This document shows, piece after piece, positions 5,757 to 8,130 of a DNA stretch of 8,130 nucleotides. Made by a program: the position numbers and the translations under genes. Each line of letters opens with the position of its first letter. Positions within the stretch are counted from its first letter, which is position 1. The stretch is taken from positions 1 to 8,130 of the forward strand of contig CAILKC010000946.1 of assembly GCA_903834675.1 (NCBI GenBank), in the 5' to 3' direction. This DNA comes from an uncultured Victivallales bacterium. Lineage in GTDB: Bacteria; Verrucomicrobiota; Lentisphaeria; Oligosphaerales; JAFGRS01. The notes beneath the pieces were generated by a model. That model did no database searches. It had not been told where the DNA came from and saw only the letters and a program-made list of their open reading frames with translations.

Positions 5757-8130
5757 TCAGGGGTCGCCTGGTCGGGCGAGCCCCAGAGAACAGATGATGC
5801 GCGGCTCCCGGGACTCCGCTTCGGCGCCGTCGGAACGGACGCAGAGCCGGTCATCCTCGTGCAATGCCAGGACCGCGCTGACCAACTCATCGTCAGATGC
5901 TCCTGACTTGAGGGTACGGTTGAGCAGGTCCACTGCCCCCTCACGCAACGGGAAACGGTAGATGTCCTCGACCGCTAGCCGAAGGGCCTCGGGCGCAAAC
6001 AGGGTCCCCGCCTGCTCCTGCAGATACCGGCTGAGGCGCATGTAGGCGCGGTAGCGGGCGCCGCGGCGGTTGCCCAGTTGGCCGCCGAGCGTGTCCTCCA
6101 GCGCCGGGAGGCGGGCTACGGCCGCACGAACGAGCTCATGGTGGTTGGCCAGGGGCATGACCGCGGGGCTGTCCGGTGTGCACTTCGCCGCATTCAGGAT
6201 GCGGAGCTGGGACTGAGAGAGGAGCTGACCGTCAGGGGCCATCCACATGAGCACGTCGTTGTCCGACGACGTGCGGCAGTAGACGACCGTGCCGGCCTGG
6301 ACGCCTGGCTGAGCCGCACGGGTGGAGTAGACCACGTCCGCCAACGCCGGGATGGTCTCTGCCAGCGTCGGATCGGCGTCGACCGCGTCCTTCCAGATCT
6401 GGTAGGCGTACGAGGCGAGGTCCACCTCTCCGTCCTCGGCCTCATCCAGCAGGCCCGCCTTCTCATTGTAAAGATCGCGGACGTTGATCGGGTCCCCCTC
6501 GAAGAACACCTCGTCAGAGCCAACCACCTCCGCATTCTCGGCGATGCGGCGCTTCAGGCGTTCCCTGAGCCGGATGATCCTCTCGATGCCGTCCTCCGGC
6601 AGGAAGCAGTAGCACAGGATCTCGTGAGCCCGCTGGCCAATGCGGTCCACGCGCCCGGCCCGCTGGATGAGGCGGATGATGGCCCAGGGCAGGTCGTAGT
6701 TGAGCACGACGTGGGCGTCCTGCAGATTTTGGCCCTCACTGAGTACGTCGGTGGTGACCAGCACCCGCATCTCAGCCTCGGGCGGGACGACGTCGCGCTT
6801 CTCATTGCTGACGGGGCTGAACCTGTATGCCGCCTCGGTGGGATTCGGGTGGTCGCCGGTAACGCACTCCACCCGGTCCACGCCGCGGTCCCGGAGCTCG
6901 CGGGCCAGGTAGCGGGCCGTATCGGCGAACTGCGTGAACACGAGGATCTTATCCTGTCGATGCGTTTCAGCGCAAAGCTCCCGCAGGGCCTCAAGCTGGC
7001 GGTCCTCATCGGGCTTCCATTGGCCGTGCCGGGCGAGGAGGGCCAGAATGGTCCGGGTATCCGCAACCAAGTCCTCGCGCAGCCCCACCCGGAACAGCTC
7101 GCCCCGAACCCACGTGAAGCGATTCTGCCAGGCAGACGAGAGCTTCGCGTAGGCCGCACCGGCAGCTCGGTAGAACGTGTCCTGATCCGGCGTCAGCCAC
7201 AGGGGTTCGCCGTCGTCATCGTCCTCGTCGCTGCTGAACGTGTCTACCATGGCCGCTTCCTGCGTCCCGATCGGCAACGCCCTGCGGTTGTCCAGAGCCC
7301 ACACACAGATCATGTTCCGCAACGCGTGCCGGGCCAGAGACAGCAGGAATGCATGGCCACTGCTCTCCAGGCGCTTGAAGAGGTTAGTGCGGCAGAAGCC
7401 CTTGAGCCGCCGTCCCGCGCGCGAGAGGTCTTCCAGCACTTCCAGTTCTGCAGCAGTCGGGGCCGGAAGTGGGGCATCACCGCGGTAGTTGCCGAGGCCG
7501 TAGCGGGGCAGTTCGAGGCCATCGATGGCCAGCACGGTTGCCTCAGCATACATGGCGGCGTACTGGTCCCTGGGATCGTCAGCGTCGAAGTCGTACTCGA
7601 CCTTCCGCGGAATGCGATCAGGGAAATAGGACCGCGAGCCGTCGGCGAAGAGCAGGTAGTAACGGCCATTCGCCCCATCGAGGACGGCGTAGTGCTTCTT
7701 GACAAAGCTGCGAGTGCGTCGGACGAGATAGAGGCGCATCAACTCGCGCCAGTCGTCGGCGAACGTGCTGCACTCAAAGGCCTGGATACTGCGGGGAGGA
7801 ATCTGCCGCGTGTTGAACTGGACGATGCCCCCGACGCTCTCGATGAAGCGTTCGGGGCTGACACCGAGGTCCTGCTGCTCGTCCAGGAAGAGGCGGAGCT
7901 GATTGGAGAGGTCTTCGTAGCTCTTGTTGTAGGGCGTCGCGGAGAGCAGGATGGTCTTGCAGTCGTTGAGCTGGATATACTCGCGGATCGCCCGGTAGCG
8001 CTTGCCCTCACGGTTGCGCAGGTTGTGGCTCTCGTCGATGATCACGAGCCGGTAGCGGCGCAAGGCGGGAAGCTCATTCTGGACGTTCGTGATGGAGAGG
8101 ACCTTGGCGTGCAGTTGGTAGCGGTGAGCG
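5757..8130 (-). CDS. SNF2-family DNA helicase/translocase, C-terminal ~790 residues (DrmD-like); N-terminus beyond the right edge
   Basis: The frame is open from base 8129 to the TGA at 5759-5757, giving 790 visible residues; the TTG near 8063 is internal. In visible numbering, motif II is DESHNLRN (32-39), motif III is LLSATPYNKS (61-70), motif IV is ILVFTQFADTARYLA (395-409), motif V is TTDVLSEGQNLQ (459-470) and motif VI is QRAGRVDRIGQ (489-499), which carries the arginine finger. These make it an SNF2-type ATP-dependent DNA translocase. The Walker A motif and any N-terminal domain lie outside the window. About 330 residues separate motifs III and IV, including an acidic run SSDEDDDDGE (299-308). 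After motif VI about 290 residues form a family-specific C-terminal region. The order helicase, then large adenine methyltransferase fits drmD-drmMI of class 1 DISARM; BrxHII of BREX type 3 is the main alternative. The helicase call is firm, the system name tentative. Confidence 0.92.
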   Translation of the reverse strand, partial: AHRYQLHAKVLSITNVQNELPALRRYRLVIIDESHNLRNREGKRYRAIREYIQLNDCKTILLSATPYNKSYEDLSNQLRLFLDEQQDLGVSPERFIESVGGIVQFNTRQIPPRSIQAFECSTFADDWRELMRLYLVRRTRSFVKKHYAVLDGANGRYYLLFADGSRSYFPDRIPRKVEYDFDADDPRDQYAAMYAEATVLAIDGLELPRYGLGNYRGDAPLPAPTAAELEVLEDLSRAGRRLKGFCRTNLFKRLESSGHAFLLSLARHALRNMICVWALDNRRALPIGTQEAAMVDTFSSDEDDDDGEPLWLTPDQDTFYRAAGAAYAKLSSAWQNRFTWVRGELFRVGLREDLVADTRTILALLARHGQWKPDEDRQLEALRELCAETHRQDKILVFTQFADTARYLARELRDRGVDRVECVTGDHPNPTEAAYRFSPVSNEKRDVVPPEAEMRVLVTTDVLSEGQNLQDAHVVLNYDLPWAIIRLIQRAGRVDRIGQRAHEILCYCFLPEDGIERIIRLRERLKRRIAENAEVVGSDEVFFEGDPINVRDLYNEKAGLLDEAEDGEVDLASYAYQIWKDAVDADPTLAETIPALADVVYSTRAAQPGVQAGTVVYCRTSSDNDVLMWMAPDGQLLSQSQLRILNAAKCTPDSPAVMPLANHHELVRAAVARLPALEDTLGGQLGNRRGARYRAYMRLSRYLQEQAGTLFAPEALRLAVEDIYRFPLREGAVDLLNRTLKSGASDDELVSAVLALHEDDRLCVRSDGAEAESREPRIICSLGLARPGDP

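Overview
The window is high-GC bacterial DNA in which all four recognisable genes lie on the minus strand and are read from right to left. In that order they are: (1) the C-terminal ~790 residues of an SNF2-family helicase, running off the right edge; (2) a 278-residue DUF3800 protein; (3) a 1119-residue N6-adenine DNA methyltransferase of the large Eco57I/type IIG-like class; (4) at least 380 residues of an unrecognised protein that runs off the left edge with no stop. Genes 1 to 3 are packed as an operon: 15 bp between helicase and DUF3800, 69 bp between DUF3800 and methyltransferase, each with a Shine-Dalgarno sequence. Gene 4 follows after 333 bp of non-coding, palindrome-rich DNA and has its own strong ribosome binding site.

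The SNF2 helicase followed by the large adenine methyltransferase matches the start of a class 1 DISARM phage-defence operon (drmD then drmMI). BREX type 3 also pairs an SNF2-type helicase (brxHII) with an adenine methyltransferase (pglXI), but usually with the methyltransferase first. The DISARM hallmark genes drmA, drmB and drmC are not in view, so membership is an inference. The unusual elements are the DUF3800 protein between helicase and methyltransferase, and the unrecognised fourth protein, whose N-terminal part looks like a phospholipase-D-type fold without the HxK catalytic signature. A reasonable reading is a defence island in which the methyltransferase marks self DNA and the helicase acts on unmarked invading DNA.

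The 333-bp spacer at 1143-1475 holds two different structured elements: a cluster of short GGGC/GCCC palindromes (about 1155-1243) and a long imperfect inverted repeat with ~25-nt arms and an inner hairpin (1315-1435). From memory, both resemble intergenic repeats scattered through Planctomycetota, Verrucomicrobiota and related genomes. That and the GC content suggest such a host, weakly. No tRNA, rRNA, CRISPR array, transposase or integrase was seen.
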